Position numbers and translations under genes: made by a program
Shown here: piece after piece, positions 24,937-32,978 of the stretch
Layout: the number at the start of each line of letters is the position of its first letter
Numbering within the stretch: position 1 is the first letter of the stretch
The notes under the pieces: generated by a model
Seen by the model: the letters and a program-made list of their open reading frames with translations, nothing else
What the model was told of the DNA's origin: nothing
Database searches by the model: none
DNA from: Amorphoplanes digitatis
GTDB taxonomy: Bacteria; Actinomycetota; Actinomycetes; Mycobacteriales; Micromonosporaceae
Length of the DNA: 64,000 nucleotides
Direction: 5' to 3'
NCBI RefSeq assembly: GCF_014205335.1
Contig: NZ_JACHNH010000001.1
Span: 7,620,501 to 7,684,500, forward strand

Positions 24937-27229
24937 GCCGGTTTCCGTCCCTTGCGCCCGCCGCCCTGAACCGCCAGAAGGCAAGGCTGTTGCGGGTGGT
25001 CCGGGTATCCGGATGGTCGAGGCCGAGCACCCGCACCCGGTCGGCGAGCAGCACCTCGAACGCGGCGGCCGCACCGGCCGCGTCCCCCGCGTCGCCCCGC
25101 CGCCCGGCCAGGTTGTGGCGGGTGGTCAGGGTGTCCGGGTGATCCGGGCCGAGCACCCGCAGGCAGTCGGCGAGCAGCGACTCGAACGCGGCGGCCGCAC
25201 CGGCCGCGTCGCCCGCGTCGCCCCGCCACCGGGCCAGGTTGTGGCGGGCGGCCAGGGTGTGCGGGTGGTCCGGGCCGAGCACCCGCAGGTAATCGGCGAG
25301 CAGCGATTCGAACCCCGCGGCGGCAGCGGCCGGATCCCCCGCCACACTCCGCCAGTAGGCGAGGTTGTGGCGGGTGGCCAGGGTGTCAGGGTGGTCCGGG
25401 CCGAGCACCCGCAGGTAGTCGGCCTGCAATGACTCGAGCACGTCGGCGGCACCGGCCGCGTCCCCCGCCGCGCCGCGCCACCGGGCGAGGTTATGGCGGT
25501 TGGCCAGGGTGTGCGGGTGGTCCGGGCCGAGCACCCGCAGGTAGTCCGCCAGCAACGACTCGAACGCGGCGGCCGCACCGACCGGATCCCCGGCCGCGCT
25601 CCGCCAGTAGGCGAGGTTGCTGCGGGTGGCCAGCGTGTCCGGGTGATCCGGGCCGAGCACCCGCAGGTAGTCCGCCAGCAACGACTCGGACGCGGCGGCG
25701 GCACCGGCCACATCCCCCGCCGCACCCTGCCACCGGGCGAGGCTGTCGCGGTTGGCCAGGGCATGCGGGTGGTCCGGGCCGAGCTCCCGCACGCTGTCGG
25801 CGTGCAGTTGCTGGAAGTGGTCGCGGGCGGCGGCGACCAGGCCCATGTCGCCGAGACTCCGGCCGGTGCGGAACAGCACCGCGTGGGTGCCGGCGCCGCC
25901 GTCGAGGGTCTGCCACAGGCGGCCGCCGGTGACGGCGGTCAGGGTGGTGGTGTTGGCGCGGAACAGCTGCCCGAGCCGGGCGGTGGCGGCGTCGCGTTCG
26001 ATGTCGGGCCACAACTGGAGCAGGGCGTCGGCGGCGGTGTGCGTCAGCGCGGGCCACTGTTGTTCCGGGGTGGCTTCGCGGACGACACGTTGGACCAGGG
26101 CATGCACCCGCAGCAGTGATTCGCCAAGGTCGGGGTCGCTTGTGGTGTCGGCGAGACCCAGCCGGTACAGGGCACGCACCGCGTCATGTGCGTCGTCGCC
26201 GTCCACGTCACGGCCGAGACGGCCCCGGAAGTAGCCGAGCATCGCACCGGCGGTGAAGACGCTGATGGGGATGCCGTTGGGGTCCAGGATCGCGGCCAGT
26301 TGCAGCACCACACCGGCGAGCCCACCGGTATCGGTGTCGGCCAGCTCGATCGACAGACCCCACGTCTCGGCGACGGCCCGCTGCTGCCCGTCCGGCAACG
26401 CGGCGGGATGCAGCCCGTCGAGGTTCCGCTTGCGCAGCCGCAGCCGATAACCGGCACAGGTCAGATCCTGGTCACGGATGTAGGTCGCCGCCTGCGCCAA
26501 GGCCAGCGGGAGGAACCCGAGGTCGGCGGCCAACTGTTCCGCCTCATCCAGCCGGTGCGGGCTGTCCCCGAGCCGTCCCCGCAGATAGTCGACGGCCTCC
26601 TGCGTGGTGAAGATGCCGACGTCGACCAGACGCCGCCCGTCGAGCAACGCCGTGTCCCGGCGGCGAGTGGTCACCACCGTGCGCCCGGACGCCGTGTCGG
26701 GCGGCCACAACCCGGCCAGGTCCTGCGGATCGGCGACGTCATCGAGGACCACCAGCCACCGCCGGCCGGTACCGGCCAGCCAGGCCAGCAACCGCTGCGC
26801 CGCCCGCGCCGGGTCCGAGTCCTCCGCACCGGTGACATCCGCCGCCACCTGCGCATAGGTGTTCACCACGTTGTCGCGGCTGCCGGCGGTCACCCACACC
26901 AGCAGATCCACCGTCCTTGCCTGCCACAGGTGCTCGGCCAGGTTCGCCGCCAGCTGGGTCTTGCCGACCCCGCCCATCCCGGCCAGGACCTGACACACCA
27001 CCGCCGTGCCCCCGCCGACGGCCGCGTCCGCCAGCAGATCATCGGCCGGGCGCCGCTGCCGCTGATGAGCCAGCCGGGGCACCGCACCCACCCGGCACGG
27101 CCAGGTCACCTCCAGCCGCCGCCCGAAGTAGTTGTGCTGGACGTTGCCGTCACCGGCCTGCACACCCTTGGCGCGCGCGGCGTTCACCGAGCCGGCCGGG
27201 CCGTCCCTGGCATCGCGCGAGGCCTCCAT
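24932..27229 (-). CDS. NLR-type NB-ARC/TPR receptor with N-terminal RHIM-like amyloid motif
   Basis: A 765-residue STAND protein. Residues 21-35 (KGVQAGDGNVQHNYF) match the RHIM-like bacterial amyloid-signalling motif and nearly repeat the C terminus of the gene upstream. The NB-ARC module has Walker A GMGGVGKT (84-91), Walker B WLVVLDDV (158-165), TVVTTRR, and GFLPLALAQAA as the GLPL motif. RVHALVQRVV near 374-383 sits where the MHD motif is expected. From about 475 to the end are seven 42-residue TPR repeats (LADYLRVLGPDHPDTLATRH type), the likely sensor. Model: ligand binding oligomerises the NB-ARC, and the N-terminal motif then seeds the partner's amyloid. The start is 12 bases after the partner's stop. 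The stop lies in an IS target duplication. Confidence 0.88.
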   Translation of the reverse strand: MEASRDARDGPAGSVNAARAKGVQAGDGNVQHNYFGRRLEVTWPCRVGAVPRLAHQRQRRPADDLLADAAVGGGTAVVCQVLAGMGGVGKTQLAANLAEHLWQARTVDLLVWVTAGSRDNVVNTYAQVAADVTGAEDSDPARAAQRLLAWLAGTGRRWLVVLDDVADPQDLAGLWPPDTASGRTVVTTRRRDTALLDGRRLVDVGIFTTQEAVDYLRGRLGDSPHRLDEAEQLAADLGFLPLALAQAATYIRDQDLTCAGYRLRLRKRNLDGLHPAALPDGQQRAVAETWGLSIELADTDTGGLAGVVLQLAAILDPNGIPISVFTAGAMLGYFRGRLGRDVDGDDAHDAVRALYRLGLADTTSDPDLGESLLRVHALVQRVVREATPEQQWPALTHTAADALLQLWPDIERDAATARLGQLFRANTTTLTAVTGGRLWQTLDGGAGTHAVLFRTGRSLGDMGLVAAARDHFQQLHADSVRELGPDHPHALANRDSLARWQGAAGDVAGAAAASESLLADYLRVLGPDHPDTLATRSNLAYWRSAAGDPVGAAAAFESLLADYLRVLGPDHPHTLANRHNLARWRGAAGDAAGAADVLESLQADYLRVLGPDHPDTLATRHNLAYWRSVAGDPAAAAAGFESLLADYLRVLGPDHPHTLAARHNLARWRGDAGDAAGAAAAFESLLADCLRVLGPDHPDTLTTRHNLAGRRGDAGDAAGAAAAFEVLLADRVRVLGLDHPDTRTTRNSLAFWRFRAAGARDGNRP
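24950..25807 (-). repeat. Near-identical 126-bp TPR-coding repeats in the NLR gene
   Basis: Seven tandem 126-bp units encode the 42-residue TPR repeats. They are very similar at DNA level and tend to alternate between PDHPD...AYWRS and PDHPH...ARWRG types. That suggests expansion by duplication of a two-repeat unit. Such arrays change copy number easily and often mark sensor diversification. Confidence 0.85.
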
Positions 27230-27241
27230 CAGAGGGCCGGA

Positions 27242-27607
27242 TCAGTTGAAGGTGTTGGTCTGGGTGTTGTGGTCCCCGACCTGCACGCCCTTGGCGTGCG
27301 AGGCATCCACCTGGACGGTTTGACCCCCGGCCGCGCCGGCCAGGGTGAGCAGCTCCCGCGCGGCCGCGAGAACCTGCTCGTCGGTCGCCGCGCCCGAGTC
27401 CCGCAGGTCCTGGCCGATGCTGGTCTGCCACACCCCGGGCTCGGTCTCCTCGGCCTCCAACGCCGCCCGCGCCGTCTCACGGCCGGTGAACCGGCGCCGG
27501 ATCAACGCCTTCAGCAACCCGTAGGCGTCCTTGACGGCATCGGTCGCGGTGCCGGACACGCCCGCGGTCGCCCCGGCCGCCAACGCCGCCACGATCACAT
27601 CCACCAT
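27242..27607 (-). CDS. Putative effector with C-terminal RHIM-like amyloid motif, NLR partner
   Basis: A 121-residue protein. The N terminus (residues 1-22, VDVIVAALAAGATAGVSGTA) is hydrophobic and Gly/Ala-rich, followed by a basic amphipathic helix (DAYGLLKALIRRRF). This resembles the short membrane-active helical domains (Bell or HeLo-like) found on bacterial amyloid effectors. The middle is helical. The C terminus, residues 106-120 (KGVQVGDHNTQTNTF), is the same motif as in the NLR. Predicted role: after templating by the NLR the motif forms amyloid and releases the N terminus to damage the membrane. The ATG has AGGGGG nine bases upstream. Function is inferred; motif and order are seen. 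Confidence 0.75.
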   Translation of the reverse strand: MVDVIVAALAAGATAGVSGTATDAVKDAYGLLKALIRRRFTGRETARAALEAEETEPGVWQTSIGQDLRDSGAATDEQVLAAARELLTLAGAAGGQTVQVDASHAKGVQVGDHNTQTNTFN

Positions 27608-27735
27608 GGGCCGCCACCCCCTAATTGATCACCACGCGCTGCGAGAGCAACACGCAGAGTCGCAGACTAACGGGCCGCGGCAAACCACACGACACCCAGA
27701 CAGTCCGCATCCGAGTTCGACAGGGCCGAACGACG

Positions 27736-27767
27736 CAGGCCCCGACCGCTTTCGCGGCCGAGGCCTG
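27736..27767 (-). terminator. Strong hairpin after tRNA-His
   Basis: On the minus strand CAGGCCTCGGCCGC pairs with GCGGTCGGGGCCTG across a GAAA tetraloop: 14 pairs including two G-T. It lies 17 bases past the tRNA 3' end and separates it from the amyloid-motif operon. Confidence 0.8.
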
Positions 27768-27783
27768 TGCTCTTTCGTTCTCT

Positions 27784-27860
27784 TGGGGTGATCGACGGGA
27801 CTTGAACCCGCGGCCCCCGGGACCACAACCCGGTGCTCTACCAGCTGAGCTACGACCACC
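27784..27860 (-). tRNA. tRNA-His (GTG)
   Basis: The minus strand folds as a full cloverleaf. The acceptor stem is GTGGTCG/CGATCAC, with the extra 5' G (27860) facing C73, the mark of tRNA-His. The D arm is GCTC...GAGC. The anticodon loop TTGTGGT sits between CCGGG and CCCGG, anticodon GTG. The T loop is TTCAAGT. A CCA end is encoded (27786-27784). Confidence 0.95.
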
Positions 27861-27923
27861 ATGCCGCCTCGCCGTGGAAGGACCTCCGCGGCGGGTGCCG
27901 GACAAGCATAGCGGCAACACCCG

Positions 27924-27940
27924 CCCGGTCGTCGACCGGG
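27924..27940 (-). terminator. Small hairpin after orn
   Basis: CCCGGTC-GTC-GACCGGG, a perfect 7-bp stem 29 bases past the orn stop. It is the likely terminator; a wider GCGGGTG/CACCCGC pairing overlaps it. Confidence 0.5.
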
Positions 27941-27969
27941 TTACCGTGCGGCGCGCCCCGACGTTTCGG

Positions 27970-28560
27970 CTACAACTCGGCGGCGATGGCGCGGGCCTGG
28001 TCGACGTCCGGGCCGGGCAGCGGGACGAAGACGGTGCGGCGGTAATACTCCAGCTCGCGGATGCTCTCGCGGATGTCGGCCAGGGCGCGGTGCGCCAGGC
28101 CCTTCTGCGGCTGGCCGAAGTACACCCGCGGGTACCAGCGGCGGGTCAGCTCCTTGATCGATGAGACATCGATCATCCGGTAGTGCAGGAAGTCGTCGAG
28201 CGCCGGCATGTCGCGGGCGAGGAAGCCCCGGTCGGTGGCGATCGAATTGCCGCACAGCGGGGCGGTGCGCGGATTCGGCACGAACTCCCTGATGTACGTC
28301 AGGACGGCGTCCTCGGCCTCGGCCATGGTGACCGTCGACCGGCGCACCTCGTCGGTGAGGCCCGACTTGGCGTGCATCTCGCGCACCACCTCGGGCATCG
28401 CGTCGAGGGCCGCGTCGTCGGCGTGAATGACGAGGTCGACACCCTCGCCGAGAATTTCGAGATCGGGCCCGGTCACCAGGGCGGCCACCTCGATCAGGGC
28501 GTCCTTGCCCAGGTCGAGACCCGTCATCTCACAGTCCATCCACACCAGAAGATCCGCCAC
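27970..28560 (-). CDS. orn: Oligoribonuclease
   Basis: A 196-residue DEDDh exonuclease that degrades two- to five-base RNAs to mononucleotides, including pGpG from c-di-GMP breakdown. Motifs seen are [11 protein letters not shown] (Exo I, Asp and Glu), [11 protein letters not shown] (Exo II) and [15 protein letters not shown] (Exo III with the catalytic His and Asp). Length is normal. The GTG start lies six bases after TAGGCT (28567-28572 on the minus strand), without a Shine-Dalgarno sequence, so the mRNA is probably leaderless. The orn/tRNA-His neighbourhood is common in actinobacteria, as I recall it. Confidence 0.95.
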   Translation of the reverse strand: MADLLVWMDCEMTGLDLGKDALIEVAALVTGPDLEILGEGVDLVIHADDAALDAMPEVVREMHAKSGLTDEVRRSTVTMAEAEDAVLTYIREFVPNPRTAPLCGNSIATDRGFLARDMPALDDFLHYRMIDVSSIKELTRRWYPRVYFGQPQKGLAHRALADIRESIRELEYYRRTVFVPLPGPDVDQARAIAAEL

Positions 28561-28735
28561 AGGGCCAGCCTACGCGTCGCGTGGACGGCGCGCCGCCGCG
28601 TCTGCTCGGCACACCCGCGCGGGCGCAACACCCGCACGGGGCCGTATTCGGGATAGGGCTACCCAGTTCCGCCTAGGAGGGTTTAAACTGTTCTTAACGG
28701 ACGAAACCCCCTATCGGTTACTCCGTTCCCCCGGT

Positions 28736-28772
28736 AAAGGGCCCTCCGCGTCGGCAGCGCGGAGGGCCCTTT
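28736..28772. terminator. Long bidirectional hairpin
   Basis: AAAGGGCCCTCCGCG (28736-28750) and its exact complement (28758-28772) form a 15-bp stem with a 7-base loop, ending in TTT in both directions. It lies past the 3' end of the large membrane-protein gene (stop at 28840) and upstream of the orn promoter. Confidence 0.9.
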
Positions 28773-28839
28773 CGGTAGTTGTGGCGGGCGGCCGCGGCTT
28801 GGCGTGGTGGTGTGCCGCGGCCGCCCGGGTCTTCGCCGG

Positions 28840-31800
28840 CTACTCCTCGGTGGACTGCTGGCGCGGGCCGCCCTTGCGGGGCGGGCGGGTGAGCTTGATC
28901 GGCGGCACCTGGGTCGCGGGATCGGGCGTGGGCAGGCCGGAGGCGGTGGTGGCGCGCCGGCGGCGGGCCGCGGAGTCGCCGCCGAGCAGCTCGGCGACCT
29001 CCGCCTTGTAGTTGCCCAGGCTGGACAGGGCGCCGCCGGTTCGGCGCGCCGCAGCAGGCTTGGCGTCGGCGTCCGCCTTGGCCTTCGCCGCCTGGGCGCC
29101 GGCCTGGTCGGCCGACTGTGCCCCGACCGTCGTCTTCCGCGGCTCGACCGTCCTCGGCGACTCGTTCGTCGTCTTCGGCGACTCGTTCGTCGTCTTCGGC
29201 GACTCGTTCGTGGTCTTCAGCGGCTCGTTCGTGGTCTTCAGCGGCTGGGTCGTGGTCTTCGGCGGCTGGGTCGTCGTCTTCGGCGGCTCGGCCATCGGGC
29301 GGAGGCTGGCGTTGCGCTGTCCGGCGATGCGCGGGTCGGCCTTGGGTGCGGGACGGACGGCTTCGGCGGTCGCGCTGGGCGGGTTCACCGGCCGGGCCGA
29401 CGGGTGCTGGACGTCGCGCCGCGGCTCGGCCGCCGAGGTCGAGCGTGGTGCGGCCGGGCTCGAGGAGCGGATCACGGCGGGGCCGCGGGCGGCCTGGGAC
29501 GGCTCGCGGTCCGGATCCGTCGGCCGGGACGGGCCGGGCACCGAGGGCCGGGGCACGGGTGGGCTGGTCGGCGGCGTCGGGCTGGGCTCGGTGGGCGCCG
29601 GGCGGGTCGGCGTCGGCGCCGTGTTCCGCGCCGCGCCGGCCGGCGTCGCGGCCTTCGCGGCGGTCGGCGGCGGGGGCGCGACCGGCGCGGCGGCCTTCGC
29701 GGTGGCCGGCGGCGTGGCGGCGGCCTTCATGACGGGCGGCGCCGGGGTGACCGCCTTGCCGCCGGACGGAGCCGGGGTGGCCGTCCTGGCGCTGGCAGGA
29801 GTCGGGGCGGTCGTCCTGGCGCCCGACGGGGCGGCCTTGCCACCGGACGGAGCCGGGGTGGCCGTCCTGGCGCCGGACGGAGCCGGGGTGGCCGCCTTGC
29901 CGGCCGAACCGGGCGAGGGCGGCGCGACGTGGTGCGGGGCGGCCGGGTTGCTCTGCCCGCCCGACCTGCTCGGGCCGGTCGACTGGGCCGGGGCCGACGG
30001 GGCCCCGGTCGGCTGTGCCGGTGCCGACGGGGCGGCAGGGCTCGCGGCGCGCGCCGTGGCCGGAGCCGCCGATCCGGGCGTGCCCGCGGCGGTACCGGCC
30101 GGGGGCGGCGTCTTCGTGGCCGCCGTGACGCGGGCCGGTGTGGCCGGGGTCGGCCGGTTCGGGTCGGGCTTCGGGGCCTGCCGCTCCGCCGGGACGGCCG
30201 GCGGACGGTCCTCGCCGGACCCGCCCGGCCTGGGCGGCGTGCCGCCGGCCGGGGTGGCACCCCGCGCCGGACCGGCCGCCGAGGACTGCGCCGGTGGCCG
30301 CGAGGCCGCGGCGGGTGGGGCAACGGTCCCGGTCGGCTGGGGCTCTTCGCGGGTCAACGGCTTGTCGTCGGCCCGGCGCGCGCCGGCCGCTGGGGCCGGG
30401 TCCTTCGCCGGGTCCTTGGCCGGGGCCTTCGGCAGGCCGATGCGACCCGAGTCCGCCCGGGTCAGGCCGGTGGCCGCCCAGCCCTGCGTGGCGGAGCCGC
30501 CGAACAGGGCGTTCCTCGGTGTCGCGGCGGCGGGCCGGGCGGCCTTCGCCGCCGCGGTGGCGCCGGCCGCCTCTCCGGAGACGGCGGCGGCGCTGTCGCC
30601 ACCGAACGGGGTGGCGTCCTTCGGCCTGGCCGCGGCGCCCCGAGGCGCGGCGGACGCACCGTCGGCGGCAGCCCGCGCGGCAGCACCAACGCCCTCGGCG
30701 GCAGGCCGCGACGCGGCACCCTCGGCTGCGGGCCGCGACGCGACGCCCTCGGCACCGGCACCGGCACCGGCACCGGCACCGGGCCGCGAACTTGCGGCGA
30801 TTCGAGAAGTCGCGGACGTGGCCGACCCGGCCTTGGCCGCGGCCTCCCTGGCCGCGGACGGCCCGGTCGTGACGTCGGTCTGTGCCGCGGTCTGTGCCGC
30901 GGCCTGGGCGGCGGCCTGGGCGGCGGCGCCGGAGACCGGCTGTAGGCGCGCGGCTACGGCGGCGATGACGTTCGGCTCTTCGGACTTCGCGGCCGTGGCG
31001 CTCCGTCCCGGGCTTCCCGCCGCCGGGGCTCCGGCGGCGAGGTTCCGACCCGGCACCGCCTCGACCGCGGCGCCGGCCGCATCCGATCCGGCTGCTTTCC
31101 CGGCCGCAGCGGCCGGGACGGCCGGAGTCGCAGGGGCCGACTTGTTCGCGGCGACGTCAACCGTCGGCGAACCCGACTTGGCAGTCCCGGCCGCCGAGGA
31201 ACCAGCCTTGGCAACGTCAGCCACCGGCGAACCCGACTTGGCAGCCGCGGCCGCCGAGGAGCCGGCCATGGCAACGTCAGCCACCGGCGAACCCGACTTG
31301 GCAGCCGCGGCCGCCGAGGAACCAGCCATGGCAACGTCAGCCACCGGCGAACCCGACTTGGCGACTTCAGCCGCCGGCGAACCCGACTTGGCAGCCGCGG
31401 CAGCAGGGGTGCCGGTCTTGGCAGCGGTCTTCGTCCGCGCCGGCTCGGCACCGGTCGGGACGGATCCGGATCCGGTGGCATTGCCGGCAGCCACCACGTC
31501 GCCGGCGTCCGGCGCCGGGGTGGTCGCGGCGGCCGCGTCCGGGCCGGAGGTCTTCACAGGAGAGCCGTCCGATGCCGTGGCGGTGGCCGGCTTTCGGGAG
31601 GCGCTGAGCGCCGCCTCCGCGAGCGCCTCGGCCTCGCGGGCGCGGACGGCGGCCGTCTCCGCCACCCACGCGCCCACCGCGGACGCCTGGAAGATCGGCA
31701 GATCGGTCGGCTGCGGCGCCGGACGGCGCCGTCCCGGGCGGTCGGCCATCCGGCCGAACAGCGGATCCACGGGCGAGATCTGTAGCGCCGACTCCCCCGT

Positions 31801-32835
31801 GGACTCCGGCACCGAGTCGGCCGCGATCAGGCTGAGCGGTTCACCCGGCGCCGGAGAGACAGCGGCGGCAGGCGCGGCAGCCTCGGCCGGAGAGATGGCG
31901 GCCGGTGCGACCGGGGTCGAGGTCGAGGTCGAGGTCTCCGCACCGGAAACCGGCGCCGTCGGCATCGGGATGACCGCGCCACGACCGGACGAGGACGAGG
32001 ACGACGGCGAGGACGAGGACGGCGGCCATACCGGCGGCCGGGAGCGCGGCTGCGAATCGGCGAGGGTGCGCGGCCGGTGCGTGCCCGCGTGGCGCCCGCC
32101 GCCCGTGCGGCTCAGCGGCAGCGGAGCGCCGATCGCCTGCATCAGGTCGGGTACCTGGCTCGGCTCCACGATGTAGACCACCTCGCGGCGCCGGGACGGC
32201 CAGCCCAGCACGATCATGCCGACCATCACCAGCAGGCTGCCCAGGATCAGCAGGGCCCAGGTCACCTGGTTCAGCCACGCCGGCACGACGGCCGCCGTGG
32301 CCTCCAGGCGGACGCCCGGCTGTGCCGCCTGGTTCATCACCACCAGGCTGTACCCGGTGCCGCGCAGCGCCGCCGGCTTCCAGTCCAGGGTGCCGAGACC
32401 CGACTCCAGCCAGAACGTCTGGCGGTCGGGAAGCTGCTCCGGTGCGACCGTTCCGGGGCGCAGGTCGAAGGTCACCGGAAGCGCGCCCGTGCCGAGGTCG
32501 ATCGAGGCGACCGCGATCTGCGGCACGTCGGCCAGGTAGCGGCTCACGTCGGCCGCCGGGGCGATGCCGATGAACGCCGGTGCGTCGCCGGACTCCGCGG
32601 TCAGGCGCAGGCGGGTGTCGCGGAGGCGGGCGAACGGCGCGTCGTTCTCGAGCAGGCCGTCGACATCGTCCACCACGACGGCATAGCCGGACGTGGCCAC
32701 ACGCTGCATGTCGCCCGTGAAGGCGCCGTCCGGGTCCCGGTGCTGCATGGCGACCCAGAATGCGGCGCCCGCCAGCAGCGTCGGTAGCCCGACGGTCAGC
32801 AACAGCATGCCGAGGATCGTGCGGAACACCCGCAT
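28840..32835 (-). CDS. Giant membrane protein with a 1100-residue low-complexity tail
   Basis: A 1331-residue protein. Residues 4-27 and 190-211 are membrane helices. Between them is a compact domain of about 150 residues (YAVVVDDVDGLL...FIGIAPAADVSRYLADV) expected outside the cell. After the second helix a short basic stretch leads to more than 1100 residues made mainly of Ala, Pro, Thr, Ser, Gly and Lys, predicted disordered and inside the cell. It holds a 20-residue tandem repeat (31141-31410) and a run of KTTNESP-type repeats near the end. The start is the ATG at 32833-32835 with GAGGGAG upstream. The conserved part recalls a family of actinobacterial membrane proteins of unknown role. 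The tail could be a scaffold; that is a guess. Confidence 0.75.
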   Translation of the reverse strand: MRVFRTILGMLLLTVGLPTLLAGAAFWVAMQHRDPDGAFTGDMQRVATSGYAVVVDDVDGLLENDAPFARLRDTRLRLTAESGDAPAFIGIAPAADVSRYLADVPQIAVASIDLGTGALPVTFDLRPGTVAPEQLPDRQTFWLESGLGTLDWKPAALRGTGYSLVVMNQAAQPGVRLEATAAVVPAWLNQVTWALLILGSLLVMVGMIVLGWPSRRREVVYIVEPSQVPDLMQAIGAPLPLSRTGGGRHAGTHRPRTLADSQPRSRPPVWPPSSSSPSSSSSSGRGAVIPMPTAPVSGAETSTSTSTPVAPAAISPAEAAAPAAAVSPAPGEPLSLIAADSVPESTGESALQISPVDPLFGRMADRPGRRRPAPQPTDLPIFQASAVGAWVAETAAVRAREAEALAEAALSASRKPATATASDGSPVKTSGPDAAAATTPAPDAGDVVAAGNATGSGSVPTGAEPARTKTAAKTGTPAAAAAKSGSPAAEVAKSGSPVADVAMAGSSAAAAAKSGSPVADVAMAGSSAAAAAKSGSPVADVAKAGSSAAGTAKSGSPTVDVAANKSAPATPAVPAAAAGKAAGSDAAGAAVEAVPGRNLAAGAPAAGSPGRSATAAKSEEPNVIAAVAARLQPVSGAAAQAAAQAAAQTAAQTDVTTGPSAAREAAAKAGSATSATSRIAASSRPGAGAGAGAGAEGVASRPAAEGAASRPAAEGVGAAARAAADGASAAPRGAAARPKDATPFGGDSAAAVSGEAAGATAAAKAARPAAATPRNALFGGSATQGWAATGLTRADSGRIGLPKAPAKDPAKDPAPAAGARRADDKPLTREEPQPTGTVAPPAAASRPPAQSSAAGPARGATPAGGTPPRPGGSGEDRPPAVPAERQAPKPDPNRPTPATPARVTAATKTPPPAGTAAGTPGSAAPATARAASPAAPSAPAQPTGAPSAPAQSTGPSRSGGQSNPAAPHHVAPPSPGSAGKAATPAPSGARTATPAPSGGKAAPSGARTTAPTPASARTATPAPSGGKAVTPAPPVMKAAATPPATAKAAAPVAPPPPTAAKAATPAGAARNTAPTPTRPAPTEPSPTPPTSPPVPRPSVPGPSRPTDPDREPSQAARGPAVIRSSSPAAPRSTSAAEPRRDVQHPSARPVNPPSATAEAVRPAPKADPRIAGQRNASLRPMAEPPKTTTQPPKTTTQPLKTTNEPLKTTNESPKTTNESPKTTNESPRTVEPRKTTVGAQSADQAGAQAAKAKADADAKPAAARRTGGALSSLGNYKAEVAELLGGDSAARRRRATTASGLPTPDPATQVPPIKLTRPPRKGGPRQQSTEE
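31141..31410 (-). repeat. 60-bp tandem repeat inside the giant membrane-protein gene
   Basis: About four and a half copies of a 60-bp unit, nearly identical at 31201, 31261 and 31321. Each encodes 20 residues of the type SGSPVADVAMAGSSAAAAAK. The near identity of DNA implies recent slippage or unequal recombination, so length may vary between strains. Confidence 0.9.
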
Positions 32836-32930
32836 CGCGATCTCCCTCTTCTCGGTGGTACTGGGCAGACCATACAGACCTAAATAACCCAAAATGGATA
32901 AATGGTTAGTTAGGCCCCGAGAGGTATGAC

Positions 32931-32964
32931 GATGGCCCGGTCTGCTGACGCAGACCGGGCCATC
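32931..32964 (-). terminator. Hairpin after copCD
   Basis: GATGGCCCGGTCTGC (32931-32945) and its exact complement (32950-32964) make a 15-bp stem with a TGAC loop, 14 bases past the CopCD stop on the minus strand. Confidence 0.85.
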
Positions 32965-32978
32965 AGGGAGTTCGCGAG

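Noticed and set aside
24950-25807. Possible CRISPR array because of regular repeats
   Set aside because: The 126-bp period lies in one open frame and encodes TPR motifs; there are no unique spacers or cas genes.
27608-27860. tRNA-His as the attachment site of an integrated element carrying the NLR operon
   Set aside because: I found no repeat of the tRNA 3' end on the far side, no integrase and a normal terminator after the tRNA.
29012-32176. A 1054-codon plus-strand frame opposite the giant membrane-protein gene
   Set aside because: Low-complexity Ala/Gly sequence created by the repeats on the other strand. The minus-strand gene has a signal-anchor helix, a good ribosome binding site and a terminator.
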